Part shown: positions 25,131 through 32,941 of the stretch, piece after piece
Layout of the letters: every line of letters starts with the position of its first letter
Position numbering within the stretch: the stretch's first letter is position 1
From: Chloroflexota bacterium
GTDB lineage: Bacteria; Chloroflexota; Anaerolineae; Anaerolineales; Villigracilaceae
Reading direction: 5' to 3'
Length of the DNA: 41,498 bases
Assembly: GCA_016866215.1 (NCBI GenBank)
Contig: VGNE01000034.1
Location: 1 to 41,498 of the forward strand
Notes under the pieces: model-generated
The model's database searches: none
Told to the model about the DNA's origin: nothing
The model's input: only the letters and a program-made list of their open reading frames with translations
Translations under genes and position numbers: made by a program

Positions 25131-26486
25131 ATGACTGAACTCAACCGAACAAAACTCGAGCAACTTCTCAAATCCGAAGAACAACTCTTCCACAAGAATC
25201 ACCTCAAATCCTACGAACTCTACCAGCGCGCGCGCAAGTCACTGCATGGCGGCGTGCCGATGTTGTGGATGATCCGCTGGGCGGGTTCGTTTCCAATATT
25301 TGCCAAAGAAGCCAAAGGCGCGCACTTCACCGATGTGGATGGAAACTCCTATATTGATTTCTGCCTCGGCGACACAGGCGCAATGACGGGTCACGCGCCC
25401 GATGCAACTGTCAAAGCCATCACCGAGCAAATTCAAAAAGGCATTACGCTCATGCTGCCTTTTGAAGATGTCATTTGGGTGGGCGAAGAATTGCAGCGCC
25501 GTTTTGGTTTGCCTTTTTGGCAGTTCGCTCTCACCGCCACCGACGCGAATCGTTTTGTCCTGCGGATGGCGCGTCTCATCACCGGCCGCCCGAAGATTCT
25601 CGTTTTCAATTATTGCTATCACGGCTCGGTGGATGAAACCTTCATCACCATGGATGAAGAAGGCACGCCGATGTCGCGTCCCAATAACATGGGCCCGCAA
25701 ATTGACCCGCGCGAAACTTCAAAGGTGATCGAGTTCAACGATATCGCCGCGCTTGAAACGGCGCTCTCTGCGCGTGATGTGGCGGCTGTCCTTGCCGAAC
25801 CCGTCATGACCAACATCGGCATCATTCATCCCAACCCTGGCTATCACGAAGCCCTGCGCGAATTGACTCGTAAATACGGGACGTATCTCATCATTGACGA
25901 GACTCACACCATCTGCACGGGTCCAGGCGGATACACCGCTTCGCACGGTCTTCAGCCTGATTTCTTGACCCTCGGCAAGCCTCTCGCCGGAGGAGTGCCC
26001 GCCGCGATCTATGGCTTCACCAAAGAAGTGTCACAAGCCTTTACTGCGAAACTTTCCGTGGAAGACTCAGATGTTAGCGGAATCGGCGGCACACTTGCGG
26101 GCAACGCTTTATCCATTGCGGCGATGAAAGCCACGTTGGAGAACGTATTAACAGAAGAATTTTATGCCAAGGCCACAATTCTTCAAGAACAGTTCACGGC
26201 CGGCGTTGAATCTGTTATCAAAGAATTTGAATTGCCGTGGATCGTCAAACACCTCGGCAATCGTTCCGAATATTGGTTCCGCCCAACGCCGCCCAAGAAT
26301 GGCGGGGAAGCTCATGCCGCTATTGACCCAGAACTGGATCGCTATATGCACCTCTTCGCTCTCAATCGAGGCATTTTGATGACGCCCTTCCACAATATGG
26401 CTTTGATCTCCCCAGAGACAACCCAGGCAGATGTGGATTATCACACCAAAGTTTTCCGTGAGGCAGTCCAGTCACTTTGCGGGTAA
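25131..26486 (+). CDS. Atypical class III aminotransferase (HemL-like branch)
   Basis: 451 residues from the ATG at 25131; an upstream start at 25008 would translate through the repeat element and is rejected. No good ribosome site precedes 25131, so the start is less certain than for its neighbours. D256 in IIDETHTICTG and Schiff-base K283 in TLGKPLAGGVP are clear. The usual SGTEA/SGAEA cofactor-phosphate loop is replaced by TATDANRFVLR (135-145). The closest pattern is a glutamate-semialdehyde-type aminotransferase branch. Substrate unknown. It is the fifth fold-I class III enzyme in the cluster. Confidence 0.83.
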   Translation: MTELNRTKLEQLLKSEEQLFHKNHLKSYELYQRARKSLHGGVPMLWMIRWAGSFPIFAKEAKGAHFTDVDGNSYIDFCLGDTGAMTGHAPDATVKAITEQIQKGITLMLPFEDVIWVGEELQRRFGLPFWQFALTATDANRFVLRMARLITGRPKILVFNYCYHGSVDETFITMDEEGTPMSRPNNMGPQIDPRETSKVIEFNDIAALETALSARDVAAVLAEPVMTNIGIIHPNPGYHEALRELTRKYGTYLIIDETHTICTGPGGYTASHGLQPDFLTLGKPLAGGVPAAIYGFTKEVSQAFTAKLSVEDSDVSGIGGTLAGNALSIAAMKATLENVLTEEFYAKATILQEQFTAGVESVIKEFELPWIVKHLGNRSEYWFRPTPPKNGGEAHAAIDPELDRYMHLFALNRGILMTPFHNMALISPETTQADVDYHTKVFREAVQSLCG

Positions 26487-26536
26487 AGTCGAAAGCCAAA
26501 AGTCACTGAACCGACCTCCGACTTTCGACTCGTTCA

Positions 26537-26560
26537 TGTGATGTATAATGTGATGTATAG
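26537..26560 (+). promoter_or_regulatory. Tandem 12-nt repeat over the vapB -10 region
   Basis: TGTGATGTATAA is followed at once by TGTGATGTATAG (11 of 12 identical). The first contains TATAAT at 26544-26549. The second ends as GTGA..TCAC. A repeated operator overlapping the promoter is what autoregulated toxin-antitoxin operons often have. A matching -35 box is not clear. Confidence 0.5.
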
Positions 26561-26575
26561 TCACAGGAGCGTCTT

Positions 26576-26869
26576 ATGAGTGAAATGATTCGCAAGCAAA
26601 TCTATATTCAAAAAAGCCAGGAAGTGCGACTAAAGAAAATCGCGGAATCGCGGGGTGTGAGCGAAGCGGAAATTATCCGCCGTGCGCTGGATGTTGAGTT
26701 GCGCCATGCTGGCTATCGTTCCGCTTACAACAGAGAAGCATGGGAACGCATTCGTAAATTTATTTCTGAAATGGAGAAGCGCGCTCCCGTGAAACCTAGA
26801 AAACGTGATTGGACACGCGAAGATCTTTATGAAGACCGAATGAAACGCTATGACCGAAATACTCATTGA
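26576..26869 (+). CDS. vapB: Antitoxin, ribbon-helix-helix type
   Basis: 97 residues; AGGAG six bases before the ATG. Residues 4-42 fit a ribbon-helix-helix DNA-binding fold (RKQIYIQKSQEVRLKKIAE then GVSEAEIIRRALDVEL). The basic C-terminal half would wrap and inhibit the toxin. It overlaps the toxin gene by 20 nt. Probably represses its own promoter through the tandem repeat just upstream. Confidence 0.85.
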   Translation: MSEMIRKQIYIQKSQEVRLKKIAESRGVSEAEIIRRALDVELRHAGYRSAYNREAWERIRKFISEMEKRAPVKPRKRDWTREDLYEDRMKRYDRNTH

Positions 26870-27296
26870 CACCAATGTGCTGGTCTACGCGTTTGATCTT
26901 GCCGAACCCCAAAAACACCCCAGGGGGTTGGAAGTTGTCCACGAGTTAGAATTGAGCAATAAAGGGTGCTTGAGCGTTCAATGTCTTTCCGAATTTATTA
27001 AGGCGACAACGCGCGGCGCATCTCCGATTCTCAAAATTGACGAGGCGCTTAAGCAGGCGGAGGATTTTATTGAAGCCTTTCCTGTATTTCTTTTAACGCC
27101 AACGATTGTTTTGGAAGCCATACGTGGAGTTCGCGACCATCAATTTTCCTTTTACGACGCTCAAATTTGGGCATGTGCGCGCCTCAACCAAATCCCTGTT
27201 ATTTTTAGCGAAGACTTTTTTGACGGGCGCACGATTGAAGGCGTCCGCTTTGTGAATCCTTTTACTGAAACTTTTGAATTGGAGAAATGGGCATGA
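26850..27296 (+). CDS. vapC: PIN-domain toxin ribonuclease
   Basis: 148 residues, normal for VapC. The four acidic PIN residues are present: D7 in LIDTN, E48 in LSEF, D103 in FYDAQIW and D122. It should be a Mg-dependent RNase that blocks translation, neutralised by the protein encoded upstream. The TGA overlaps the start of the second AOR gene (ATGA at 27293-27296), which is unusual for a toxin gene. Confidence 0.9.
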   Translation: MTEILIDTNVLVYAFDLAEPQKHPRGLEVVHELELSNKGCLSVQCLSEFIKATTRGASPILKIDEALKQAEDFIEAFPVFLLTPTIVLEAIRGVRDHQFSFYDAQIWACARLNQIPVIFSEDFFDGRTIEGVRFVNPFTETFELEKWA

Positions 27297-29023
27297 CCGA
27301 TTACAAACATCAGGTTTGGCGCGTAAATGTTCGTTCGCAAACTTTGACTCATGAACCCGTCCCTGAAACCTGGCAGCGCCTCGGCGGTCGCGGACTGCTT
27401 GCGCGCATCATGCTCGACGAGATGGACGCGAAATGTGATCCACTTGGCGCAGGGAATAAACTCATCTTTGCGCCTGGTCTGCTGGTGGGACATATGCTCT
27501 CATCCACAGATCGGATTTCTGTCGGCGGTAAGTCCCCGTTGACTGGTGGTATCAAGGAAGCCAACGCGGGCGGGCGCACGGGTTATCACATGGCATTCAT
27601 GGGGATGAAGGCGCTTGTCATTGAAGATAAACCCAAGGACGATGGTTTCTGGGTTTTGCATCTTTCACTCAACGGCGGCTGCGCCAAGTGGGAAAAGGCT
27701 GATGACCTTGCTGGGCTTGGTGTTTATGAAACTGCGCCGAAGTTACTTGAAAAATATGGCGATAAAGTTGCTATTGCATTGATCGGTCCTGGCGGTGAAA
27801 TGCTGATGAAGTCCGCGGGGATTCAGAATATTGACAAAGATAAAATCCCGGCGCGGATTGCCGCTCGCGGCGGACTCGGCGCGGTGATGGGCTCGAAGGG
27901 ATTAAAAGCCATCGTGTTCGATCATGCCGGTGGACAGAAGCCTCCCATCGTGAGTCCTGAAGCGTTTAAAGTTGCGCAGAAAGATTACACAAAGTCGGTG
28001 ATGGAGCATCCGCAATCTGTCACGTATCGTGATTATGGCACCGCCGCAATGACGCAGTTGACCCAGCAGTTTGCGGGTATCCCTGTGCATAATTTTTCGC
28101 GTGGAACATTTGACCAGGTGGAAAATGTCAGCGGCGAGGCTCTGCGGGAATTCACATTGCAGCGCGGCAAACCGTCCGACCCGTCTCATGCGTGCATGGC
28201 GGGCTGTACGATCAAATGCTCGAATGTCTTTGGCGGGGAGGATGGCAAGGTCATCGTCTCGCCGCTTGAGTATGAGACCATCGGTTTAATGGGAACGAAT
28301 CTTGATATTGATTCACTCGACACCATCGGGCGTTTGAATTGGCACGTAAATGACCTTGGGCTTGATTCAATCGAAGTCGGCGCGGCGCTCGGTGTTGCCG
28401 CAGAAGCAGGTTTGATGAATTGGGGCGATGGCGACGGCGCGATGAAATTGATTGATGAGATCCGCAAAGGCACTGAACTCGGGCGTAAACTTGGCGATGG
28501 CGCGGCAGATATGGGCGACCAATATGGAATTGAGCGTGTGCCTGTTGTCAAGCGGCAAGCCATGAGCGCTTATGAACCGCGCTCGATCAAAGGCACAGGC
28601 GTTACGTATGCCACGACTCCGCAAGGCGCAGACCACACTTGCGGACTCACCATCCGCGCAAAAATAGATCACCTCGACCCGAATGCCCAGATCGAAGTAT
28701 CGCGCAATGCCCAGTTGAACATGGGCGGATACGATACGATTGGCGCGTGTATCTTTGCGGGCTTTGGTTATGCCGCAACACCTGATGGGGTGGTAAAACG
28801 ATTATTGAAAGCACGTTATGGTTGGGGTGACCTGCCCGACAATATTTTGCAGGCTTTAGGCAAGGAGACCATTAAGATAGAACGCGAATTCAACAAACGC
28901 GCAGGTTTCACAAAAGAAGATGATCGGTTGCCTAAGTGGATGACGCGCGAAGCTATACCCGAAAACGGCTCGGTTTTTGATGTGCCTGAGGAACAACTGG
29001 ATTCAATTTTTGATTGGGAGTAA
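27293..29023 (+). CDS. Aldehyde:ferredoxin oxidoreductase-family protein
   Basis: 576 residues from the ATG at 27293, eight bases after GGAG; an ATG at 27287 is too close to that site. N-terminal pterin-binding domain with SVGGKSPLTGGIKEANAGGRTG near 76-97. Iron-sulfur ligands C301, C305, C309 and C486 (CX3CX3C...C), so the first spacing differs from the classical CX2C of the other AOR. Shorter by about 60 residues than the AOR at 21598-23505. It probably oxidises a different aldehyde. The start overlaps vapC, implying translational coupling to the toxin-antitoxin pair. Confidence 0.9.
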   Translation: MTDYKHQVWRVNVRSQTLTHEPVPETWQRLGGRGLLARIMLDEMDAKCDPLGAGNKLIFAPGLLVGHMLSSTDRISVGGKSPLTGGIKEANAGGRTGYHMAFMGMKALVIEDKPKDDGFWVLHLSLNGGCAKWEKADDLAGLGVYETAPKLLEKYGDKVAIALIGPGGEMLMKSAGIQNIDKDKIPARIAARGGLGAVMGSKGLKAIVFDHAGGQKPPIVSPEAFKVAQKDYTKSVMEHPQSVTYRDYGTAAMTQLTQQFAGIPVHNFSRGTFDQVENVSGEALREFTLQRGKPSDPSHACMAGCTIKCSNVFGGEDGKVIVSPLEYETIGLMGTNLDIDSLDTIGRLNWHVNDLGLDSIEVGAALGVAAEAGLMNWGDGDGAMKLIDEIRKGTELGRKLGDGAADMGDQYGIERVPVVKRQAMSAYEPRSIKGTGVTYATTPQGADHTCGLTIRAKIDHLDPNAQIEVSRNAQLNMGGYDTIGACIFAGFGYAATPDGVVKRLLKARYGWGDLPDNILQALGKETIKIEREFNKRAGFTKEDDRLPKWMTREAIPENGSVFDVPEEQLDSIFDWE

Positions 29024-29035
29024 TAAAAATTACAA

Positions 29036-29068
29036 AGACCTCCGAAATTTCTGAAATTTCGGAGGTCT
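29036..29068. terminator. Strong hairpin between AOR and tRNA-Thr
   Basis: Perfect 15-bp stem with a CTG loop: AGACCTCCGAAATTT / AAATTTCGGAGGTCT. Only a short, mixed U-run follows on the plus strand. It ends the catabolic cluster and may also end the tRNA transcript from the other strand. Confidence 0.75.
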
Positions 29069-29076
29069 AATATTTG

Positions 29077-29149
29077 AGCCACCGGTCGGCTACGACCCGA
29101 CGACCTAACGATTACGAATCGTTTGCTCTACCAGCTGAGCTACGGTGGC
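29077..29149 (-). tRNA. tRNA-Thr (anticodon CGT)
   Basis: 73 nt, full cloverleaf: acceptor GCCACCG/CGGTGGC, D arm GCTC/GAGC with AGCTGGTA loop, anticodon stem AACGA/TCGTT with loop TTCGTAA (anticodon CGT, reads ACG), variable loop AGGTC, T stem GTCGG/CCGAC, discriminator T. CCA is not encoded. The T loop reads GTCGTAG instead of TTCRANY, so T54 and A58 are both replaced, which is unusual. Confidence 0.85.
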
Positions 29150-29217
29150 ATTGGTATTTTCAAGCGGGCGGGATTATAAAGGACTACAGTTAATCTCGCA
29201 AGTTTTCAGCAATTCTC

Positions 29218-29454
29218 ATCATGAATAATGTCGCTGCGAGGCGTTCTTGTTCTCCCTGGCACCGCCCGCCAGGGCAGGTGTAGCCGAAGCAGTCTCCTAA
29301 TGACTGGGGATTGCTTCCCTTCGACACGCTGAGCGAAAGTCGAACCGTCAGGACAGGCGTCGGGAAGAGCAAGTGTCCTCCTACTAATGACACAGAGTGT
29401 CATTTCGCATAGAATAGCGGCGGTTGCCCGCTATGGATATACTCGCAAAGACAT
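29218..29454. repeat. Composite repeat A downstream of transaldolase/PGI
   Basis: Contains a CGAAGCAGTCTCC ... GGGGATTGCTTC inverted module (about 29285-29317), a long-form TTCGAC repeat (29317-29359) and a 74-nt palindromic element (29381-29454). The element contains AATGACAC-aga-GTGTCATT and an ATAGCGG/CCGCTAT stem. The 74-nt element recurs in opposite orientation at 32766-32839. No gene is seen in this 316-nt gap. Confidence 0.75.
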
Positions 29455-29465
29455 AATGAGAGCAT

Positions 29466-32180
29466 CTACCCGCTCTCCAATACTTTCGCCAATTTCTCCA
29501 CTTCCTTCACAGACGACAACTTCACACGCAACACTCTTCTGCCTGCTGCAATCAAGGCTTCGTAATTGCCCAATGCCTGCGCGCGGAGGAGCGTGCCGAA
29601 GGTCATGCCTTGGGTGGGGATTTCAAAATCATTCTCGGCATCGTACACCACTTGAATGAACCATCCCTTGTTCGGGCCGCCTTTATGGAACTGTCCCGTT
29701 GAATGTTGAAAGCGCGGGCCAAAGCCAGCGGTCACGGCGCATTTTGTTTTTTCACGAATGGCAACACGTAATGCTTGTAATGCTTCAATCGTTTCTTTAT
29801 TGCGCGGAAGATACGCATTGATGGTGACAAAGTCGCCAGCTTTTGTATCCGCAAGAAATTTCTTCAACGCAGATTTCACGTCACTGACACTTACCAAATC
29901 CACATCAGCCAACTTGCCTGTCTTTTGATAATCAGCGATCTTGGCAATCGTACGCAGTTTGCTGTCCTGCACATCAGGCTGGTCAAAGGCGTTGATACCA
30001 AGAATGTGACACATCACAGAGACCGCGATCTCCCAACGGAAGAATTCCGCGCCCACATCATAGGGATTTGTGATCGGTAATTCGATTACTGTGAAGTCTG
30101 CGTTTTTCAAAGCGGCAATACCAGCATCCAATTCACCACCATTACGCAGATGCACAAACAAACGGTCATTTCCATAAACATCGGGCGCGCCTAATGGCTC
30201 CAAAACAATAGGCAGGATTCCTTTCCCATGCTTGCCACTGGACTCGGCGACGACTTGCTCGATCCAGCCTGCAAACGCGGACACAGGCGCATCACTGACG
30301 ACGGTGAGCTTGTCTCTGCCTGCGAGAGCAGACTCAGCGAGTAGAGCGCCCAGCGCAAATCCAGCACTGTAAGTTGACGTTGAAGTATTCTTTATCTTTT
30401 CAGCAGAAACCAGCAGTTTTTCAATGTCCATGCCTAGCAATGCGGCGGGGACTAAGCTGAAATCGGTCAACGCGGAGAATCGTCCGCCTACATTTGGGTC
30501 TGCATTAAATACTTTTCTGAATCTGCGCTCTTTCGCAAGTTTCTCCAGGGAAGAACCTGCATCTGTAGTGACCACAAAGCGCGAGCCGTTGCCTTTGCTA
30601 AGTTCCCAAAAATAATCATATGCTGCGAGCAACTCGGCTGTGCCGCCCGATTTACTTGCAAGAATGTATAACGATTTATCAGGCGGATATTGTTCAGCAG
30701 CCAGCGCGACTTGCTGTGGATCAGTAGAATCAAGAATGGCGAGGCTTAACTTCGCTTCGATATTTGCGGCGGCGAGCAATGAACTCAAGACTTCGGCAGT
30801 CAGCGATGAACCGCCCATGCCGATCACGAGGACACGGTCAATGCCTTCCTCGTGGATTTGTTTCGCAAATGATAAATATCCATCGAGGCGTGCGCGCGCA
30901 TCTTCAATGGAATGAAGCCAGCCAAGTCTAATCTTGACTTCGGCTTGGCCGGCCGCGTCATCTGCCCAAAGCGTGGGATCATGCACCCAGAGGCGGGCGG
31001 CGACAGAGGAATCTTCCAGCGTGGATAAACGCCTGGCAACAAAATCAGCTAAAGGCTTGTCCTGAGCCGAGCCGAAGGATCCAAGAGAAGATGCGGCGTT
31101 CTTCCTCCGCTCCTCGATTGCCTGCAAAAGAGACGTGAACGCATCCGCAAAAGACTTCACGCCTTCCTCTTCCAATTCCTGTGTAACCGCGCTCATCGAA
31201 ACGCCAGCGGCTTTCAACTCGGCAAATAACCTCTGGGCTTCTTCGAGCCCGCGCATTATGGTGAGTTCGGCTTTGCCATGATCGCGGAAAGCATCCAGCG
31301 TGGCGGGCGGAACTGTGTTGACGGTGTCGGGACCGATGAGGGTGTCAACATAAAGTGTGTCGGAATATTTTGGATTCTTCGTGCCCGTGGAAGCCCACAA
31401 CGGGCGCTGCACACGCGCATTAAAGCGTGCCTTAAGAGTTTCAAAACGAGGAGAGGTGAAAGTGGTTTTAAACGCTTCGTATGCAAGTTTCGCATTTGCG
31501 ATTGCAGCTTTTCCGCGCAAAGGAGAATCTTCGGGAAGGCGCGGGTCAATTTTGGTATCCACACGCGAAACAAAGAACGAGGCGACAGATGCAACCATTT
31601 TGATGGGTTCATTCATTGCAACACGGTCTTCAAGCCCAGCGATGTAGGCATCCATGACGGCAGCGTAACGATCAAGCGAAAATATCAGCGTGACATTGAT
31701 ATTAATTCCCGCCGCGATGGATTGACGAATGGCAGGAATGCCTTCTCTGGTGGCGGGGATTTTCACCATCAGGTTTGGGCGGTTGACCCGCTCCCATAAT
31801 TCCTTTGCCTGTTTGGATGTACCTTCAGTGTCATTCGCAAGATACGGGCTGACTTCAAGACTCACGTATCCATCGCCGCCCTTGGTCTCCTCATACAGTG
31901 GACGAAATAGATCACAGGCTTCCTGAATATCTTCAATGGCGAGCTTCCAGAAGATTTTTTCCGCATCCCAACCAGACCACGCCAGCGGGATCAACGCGGA
32001 GTCGTAGTCGGTCGTCTTTGCAATCGCGTTTTGAAAAATGGTCGGGTTCGAGGTCACGCCGCGAATATCGCCGCGCTCGATCATGGCTTTGAGCTCACCG
32101 CTTTCGAGAAGGTTTCTTTGAATGTTGTCGTACCAGAGGGATTGGCCGAGGGATGTAAGTTTCTTAATAATTTCGGACAT
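29466..32180 (-). CDS. Bifunctional transaldolase / glucose-6-phosphate isomerase
   Basis: 904 residues. The N-terminal half (about 1-355) is a transaldolase: D18 in LWYDNI, TSNPTIF at 43-49 and Schiff-base K140 in LMVKIPATREG. The C-terminal half (about 390-900) is a phosphoglucose isomerase with VIGMGGSSLTAEVLSS and the sugar-phosphate loop SKSGGTAE. The fusion links the pentose phosphate pathway to glycolysis at fructose-6-phosphate and is known from other bacteria. The linker at residues about 367-375 (SFGSAQDKP) is encoded by a copy of the dispersed TTCGAC repeat. Downstream gene of the tkt-rpiB group. Confidence 0.93.
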   Translation of the reverse strand: MSEIIKKLTSLGQSLWYDNIQRNLLESGELKAMIERGDIRGVTSNPTIFQNAIAKTTDYDSALIPLAWSGWDAEKIFWKLAIEDIQEACDLFRPLYEETKGGDGYVSLEVSPYLANDTEGTSKQAKELWERVNRPNLMVKIPATREGIPAIRQSIAAGININVTLIFSLDRYAAVMDAYIAGLEDRVAMNEPIKMVASVASFFVSRVDTKIDPRLPEDSPLRGKAAIANAKLAYEAFKTTFTSPRFETLKARFNARVQRPLWASTGTKNPKYSDTLYVDTLIGPDTVNTVPPATLDAFRDHGKAELTIMRGLEEAQRLFAELKAAGVSMSAVTQELEEEGVKSFADAFTSLLQAIEERRKNAASSLGSFGSAQDKPLADFVARRLSTLEDSSVAARLWVHDPTLWADDAAGQAEVKIRLGWLHSIEDARARLDGYLSFAKQIHEEGIDRVLVIGMGGSSLTAEVLSSLLAAANIEAKLSLAILDSTDPQQVALAAEQYPPDKSLYILASKSGGTAELLAAYDYFWELSKGNGSRFVVTTDAGSSLEKLAKERRFRKVFNADPNVGGRFSALTDFSLVPAALLGMDIEKLLVSAEKIKNTSTSTYSAGFALGALLAESALAGRDKLTVVSDAPVSAFAGWIEQVVAESSGKHGKGILPIVLEPLGAPDVYGNDRLFVHLRNGGELDAGIAALKNADFTVIELPITNPYDVGAEFFRWEIAVSVMCHILGINAFDQPDVQDSKLRTIAKIADYQKTGKLADVDLVSVSDVKSALKKFLADTKAGDFVTINAYLPRNKETIEALQALRVAIREKTKCAVTAGFGPRFQHSTGQFHKGGPNKGWFIQVVYDAENDFEIPTQGMTFGTLLRAQALGNYEALIAAGRRVLRVKLSSVKEVEKLAKVLESG
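31057..31080. repeat. Dispersed TTCGAC repeat inside the transaldolase/PGI gene
   Basis: TTGTCCTGAGCCGAGCCGAAGGAT, a short-form copy. It is read in frame at the junction of the two enzyme domains, giving FGSAQDKP. Confidence 0.65.
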
Positions 32181-32293
32181 TGTGTTGAAAAACTCCTAAA
32201 GGCAATGGGAAATTGATAAATGGTTATTGGTAAGTAAGTAAATTGAGAATTAGAGATTAGAGATTGGAGATGGATGAATTGATTCTTGTGAAA

Positions 32294-32755
32294 TTAAGAA
32301 CGGTCTTCTTCCATATTATGGATTTTTTCAACCCTGCGGGCCAGTCTTTCCCCGCCCTCATCATTTCCAATGTATCGCGCGTTCAGGAATGCCGTAACAA
32401 GCGCCTTCACCAATTCAGGGCCGATGACACGTCCGCCAAGGCAAAGTACATTCATGTCATCGTGTGCGACGCCCTGCGCGGCGGAATAGGTATCATGGCA
32501 AATCGAGGCATAAACACCTTTCATTTTATTCGCGGCTATGCTCGCTCCAATGCCCGAACCGCAAATTATAATTCCACGCTCGGCTACGTTTTTTTGAATC
32601 GCTTCACCAACTTTTTTTGTGAAGTCGGGGAAGTCCACCGCCTCCGCGCTGTATGTGCCAACATCAATCACCTCATGCCCTGCGGCGCGGACAGATTCGA
32701 TCACTACATTTTTCAGCGGAAAACCCGCATGGTCACAACCAACTACAATTTTCAT
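32294..32755 (-). CDS. rpiB: Ribose-5-phosphate isomerase B
   Basis: 153 residues from the ATG at 32755, five bases after AAGGA. The longer frame to 32857 only translates a repeat element. Features of RpiB: GCDHAG at 6-11, catalytic C65 in IICGSGIG, and ASICHDTYSA near 86-95. It interconverts ribose-5-P and ribulose-5-P. Lies between tkt and the transaldolase/PGI gene on the same strand. The 74-nt repeat ends immediately upstream of its ribosome site. The 113-nt gap to the next gene holds GAGATTAGAGATTGGAGAT-type direct repeats. Confidence 0.92.
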   Translation of the reverse strand: MKIVVGCDHAGFPLKNVVIESVRAAGHEVIDVGTYSAEAVDFPDFTKKVGEAIQKNVAERGIIICGSGIGASIAANKMKGVYASICHDTYSAAQGVAHDDMNVLCLGGRVIGPELVKALVTAFLNARYIGNDEGGERLARRVEKIHNMEEDRS

Positions 32756-32765
32756 AGATTTCCTT

Positions 32766-32940
32766 ATGTCATTGCGAGTATATCCATAGCGGGCGAAAAC
32801 CGCTATTCTATGCGAAATGACACTCTGTGTCATTAGTAGGGCGCCAGCCCGAAGCAATCTCCGTCATTGTCTAGGAGATTGCTTCCCTTCGACAGGCTCA
32901 GGACGCCGCGTCGGGAAGGACACCCCACCTCGCAATGACG
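32766..32940. repeat. Composite repeat B upstream of rpiB
   Basis: The 74-nt element (32766-32839) is the reverse complement of 29381-29454 with four mismatches. It is followed by CGAAGCAATCTCC ... GGAGATTGCTTC (32851-32885), a short-form TTCGAC repeat (32885-32905) and CTCGCAATGACGG, which mirrors the GTCATTGCGAG at the other end. Confidence 0.8.
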
Positions 32941-32941
32941 G

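Noticed and set aside
32756..32857. N-terminal extension of rpiB by 34 codons
   Set aside because: The extension translates the repeat element; the ATG at 32755 has an AAGGA site and begins exactly like other RpiB proteins.
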